6,369 bases of DNA from Endomicrobium sp. GTDB lineage: Bacteria > Elusimicrobiota > Endomicrobiia > Endomicrobiales > Endomicrobiaceae. The notes under the pieces were generated by a model, which was given only the letters and a program-made list of their open reading frames with translations, was not told the DNA's origin and did not search any database. A program made the translations under genes and the position numbers. The stretch spans positions 1-6,369 of the forward strand of contig JAISLV010000181.1 in NCBI GenBank assembly GCA_031277075.1. The letters run 5' to 3'. The number at the start of each line of letters is the position of its first letter. The stretch's first letter is position 1. Shown here one piece after another: positions 5,054 to 6,369 of this stretch.

Positions 5054-5238
5054 ATATTTCTCAATAAAAAGTATTCGTTATACGGACGCGAATCCGTAAT
5101 AATTTCTTTTTCAGTCCAGCCTTCAAGCAAAACCGAAACAGAAACTTCCCTGCTTAAAAGAATTTATTGTTTTTGTATCCGCGCTTTTATTAATATCTCT
5201 ATTTGATTTGCGGTTGGCGGAAGTTTGCCGTCAAGCGA
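5050..5238 (-). pseudogene. Small reading-frame remnant coupled to the hydrolase start
   Basis: On the minus strand one frame is open from 5238 to 5167 (24 codons, including LPPTANQIEILIKARIQKQ). It meets a single TAA at 5164-5166 and continues for 37 codons (including LLEGWTEKEIITDSR and PYNEYFLLRNM). It ends in TGA at 5050-5052, which overlaps the GTG start of the hydrolase by two bases. Both halves read like ordinary protein, and the join is in the same frame, so a nonsense mutation in a gene of about 60 codons or the tail of a lost gene would explain it. There is no ATG start and no Shine-Dalgarno site, and the upstream end is closed by a TAA at 5239-5241. I do not recognise the product. 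Chance open frames of this length are not rare in AT-rich DNA. Confidence 0.35.
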
Positions 5239-5249
5239 TTAACAATAAA

Positions 5250-6299
5250 TTAATTATGGGCGATTTTCTCTATTGCCTTCACGGCTAAATCTACGGCGGC
5301 GTCAACGTCTTTTATGTTAAATACTGAAGTCGGCGCGTGAATATATCTTGTTGGAATGCTTAAAATGCCAGTCAAAATACCTTCGCGGTTCATATAAATT
5401 TGCGCGCCGTCGGTCATTCCTCCGTCTATTACGTCTAATTGATAGGGAATTTCGTTTTCTTTGGCGGTTTCAATTAAAACTTTTCTCACTTTTTGGGGAA
5501 CTATCGTTCCGCGTCCGCCGGCTTCTATCATTGTTATCGCAACGCCAGAGCCAAGTTTTAACGCTGAAACTTTTTCTTCAATACCCGGCGTGTCGCCCGC
5601 TATAGTAGTGTCTATTACTAAAGCAAAGTCAGGCGAAACTTTAAAAGACGAAGTTTTTGCTCCCTTAAGACCCACTTCTTCCTGCGCCGTCGCGACGCCG
5701 TAAATTTGCGCGTCTATATTTGGGGAAAGTTTTTCCATAATTTTAACTAAGGCATAACAGCTTATTCTGTTGTCTGCGGCTTTGCCGTAATATAAATTGC
5801 CGTTTAAAACGCCTGCATTAGGTTCAAAAATTATCTGGTCTCCTATGTCTAAGACTTTTAAAACCTCGCCGCGCGACGAAAGACCTATGTCTATAAACAT
5901 ATTTTCAAATTTTAAAGGCTGTCTGGCTTCTTCCGCAGTCATCAAGTGAGGCGGTTTTGTTCCTATAACGCCTTTTATATGTTCGCCTTTTTTATTTATT
6001 ATCTCAACGCGTTTTGCAGGCAAAATAGAATCGTTTATTCCCCCCACCTTTATAAAATGTATAAACCCTTTTTCTGTAACATGTTTTACAACCAAGCCTA
6101 TTTCGTCCATGTGGGCTGCTATCATAATTTTTTTAGACGAAGAGCTTCCTTTGCCCTTTTTTGCTATCACATTGCCGAAATTGTCAATTTCAACGCCGTC
6201 TGAAACTTTCAAAAGAGCGTCAGTCATAATTTTTGCGGCGTTTTCTTCATATCCTGATATTCCCTCAGACATCAACAAATTTTTAAGTAGCTCTTCCAT
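5250..6299 (-). CDS. M42-family metallo-aminopeptidase (glutamyl aminopeptidase/endoglucanase-like family)
   Basis: A cytosolic dinuclear metal aminopeptidase of the M42 (TET/FrvX/YsdC) family, which forms large dodecameric particles and trims peptides. The protein has 349 residues, normal for the family. The metal ligands are all present: H63 in AAHMDE (61-66), bridging D176 in KAADNR (173-178), catalytic E207 and ligand E208 in TAQEEVG (204-210), D230 in VIDTT (228-232), and H321 in RYIHAPTSVF (318-327). The insertion between H63 and D176 (about 70-165) matches the PDZ-like oligomerisation domain of the family. I chose the ATG at 6297-6299, preceded by AGAGGA five to seven bases away. An in-frame ATG 22 codons further up has no such site and reads through hairpin-rich, non-conserved sequence. 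The exact peptidase specificity cannot be read from the sequence. Genes sometimes labelled 'endoglucanase' or 'cellulase' in this family are misnamed. Confidence 0.95.
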   Translation of the reverse strand: MEELLKNLLMSEGISGYEENAAKIMTDALLKVSDGVEIDNFGNVIAKKGKGSSSSKKIMIAAHMDEIGLVVKHVTEKGFIHFIKVGGINDSILPAKRVEIINKKGEHIKGVIGTKPPHLMTAEEARQPLKFENMFIDIGLSSRGEVLKVLDIGDQIIFEPNAGVLNGNLYYGKAADNRISCYALVKIMEKLSPNIDAQIYGVATAQEEVGLKGAKTSSFKVSPDFALVIDTTIAGDTPGIEEKVSALKLGSGVAITMIEAGGRGTIVPQKVRKVLIETAKENEIPYQLDVIDGGMTDGAQIYMNREGILTGILSIPTRYIHAPTSVFNIKDVDAAVDLAVKAIEKIAHN

Positions 6300-6304
6300 T
6301 TTTG

Positions 6305-6312
6305 TTTCCTCT
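6305..6312 (-). promoter_or_regulatory. Ribosome binding site deciding the M42 peptidase start
   Basis: The minus strand reads AGAGGAAA, with the purine core four to six bases before ATG 6297-6299. It is the reason the shorter start was preferred over an ATG near 6365. Confidence 0.7.
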
Positions 6313-6345
6313 AAGGGTGTCACTAAAAACCCTAACGCCCGTCCT

Positions 6346-6364
6346 TGCCGCGCCTTTTGCGGCA
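6346..6364. other. GC-rich hairpin at the right edge
   Basis: TGCCGC (6346-6351) pairs with GCGGCA (6359-6364) around a 7-nt loop. It lies about 50 bp upstream of the M42 peptidase start and may belong to the 3' end of a gene beyond the window or to an intergenic repeat. No T-run follows on either visible side. Confidence 0.35.
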
Positions 6365-6369
6365 TTTCT

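Noticed and set aside
5081..5098. Hairpin TACGGA/TCCGTA as a terminator or riboswitch ahead of the hydrolase gene
   Set aside because: The stem is only 6 bp. The nearest T-run is about 12 nt away, and the sequence also reads as protein (ITDSRPYN), so no regulatory claim is supported.
6300..6365. N-terminal extension of the M42 peptidase from an ATG near 6365
   Set aside because: The extension has no Shine-Dalgarno site, covers a GC-rich hairpin, and makes the protein longer than the family norm. The ATG at 6297-6299 has AGAGGA at good spacing.

Overview
The window is a bacterial chromosome segment with five protein genes, all on the minus strand, so transcription runs from high to low coordinates. 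In that order they are an M42-family metallo-aminopeptidase (5250-6299), a WalJ/YycJ-type metallo-beta-lactamase-fold hydrolase (4232-5053), and the heat-shock cluster hrcA (2990-4024), grpE (2402-2959), dnaK (300-2162). The gene order hrcA-grpE-dnaK, strong purine-rich Shine-Dalgarno sites, and TTG and GTG starts fit an AT-leaning bacterium using HrcA/CIRCE control. The phylum cannot be fixed from this sequence. Elusimicrobiota or a Firmicutes-like lineage would both fit, and I lean weakly to the former.

The heat-shock genes form one regulatory unit. A near-consensus sigma-70 promoter (TTGACA, 17-bp spacer, TAAAAT) lies ahead of hrcA. A CIRCE operator with one perfect and one degenerate arm overlaps its -10 and start site, and a third half-site lies just downstream. 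HrcA should repress its own promoter, and grpE follows 30 bp after hrcA. GrpE is the nucleotide exchange factor for DnaK. The cluster is split before dnaK by a 239-bp gap holding three copies of a 52-bp tandem repeat, each with a perfect 8-bp hairpin. dnaK has no CIRCE of its own. It may depend on read-through plus a weak extended -10 promoter. No dnaJ is seen.

The non-coding DNA is the least ordinary part. A REP-like palindrome family occurs at 108-136, three times at 2241-2383, and as a half copy cut by the left edge. Two variants differ at two stem base pairs in a compensated way, while loop length and flanks stay the same. An octanucleotide tandem repeat (GCAGCTAR) lies at the 3' ends of both dnaK and grpE, and in grpE it encodes the C-terminus and stop codon.

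Upstream of the hydrolase gene, the 197-bp gap holds a short protein-like reading frame with one internal stop. Its final TGA overlaps the GTG start of the hydrolase. I see no defence system, transposase, CRISPR or RNA gene. The genes themselves are housekeeping; the interest lies in the repeats, the operator layout and the small degenerate frame.
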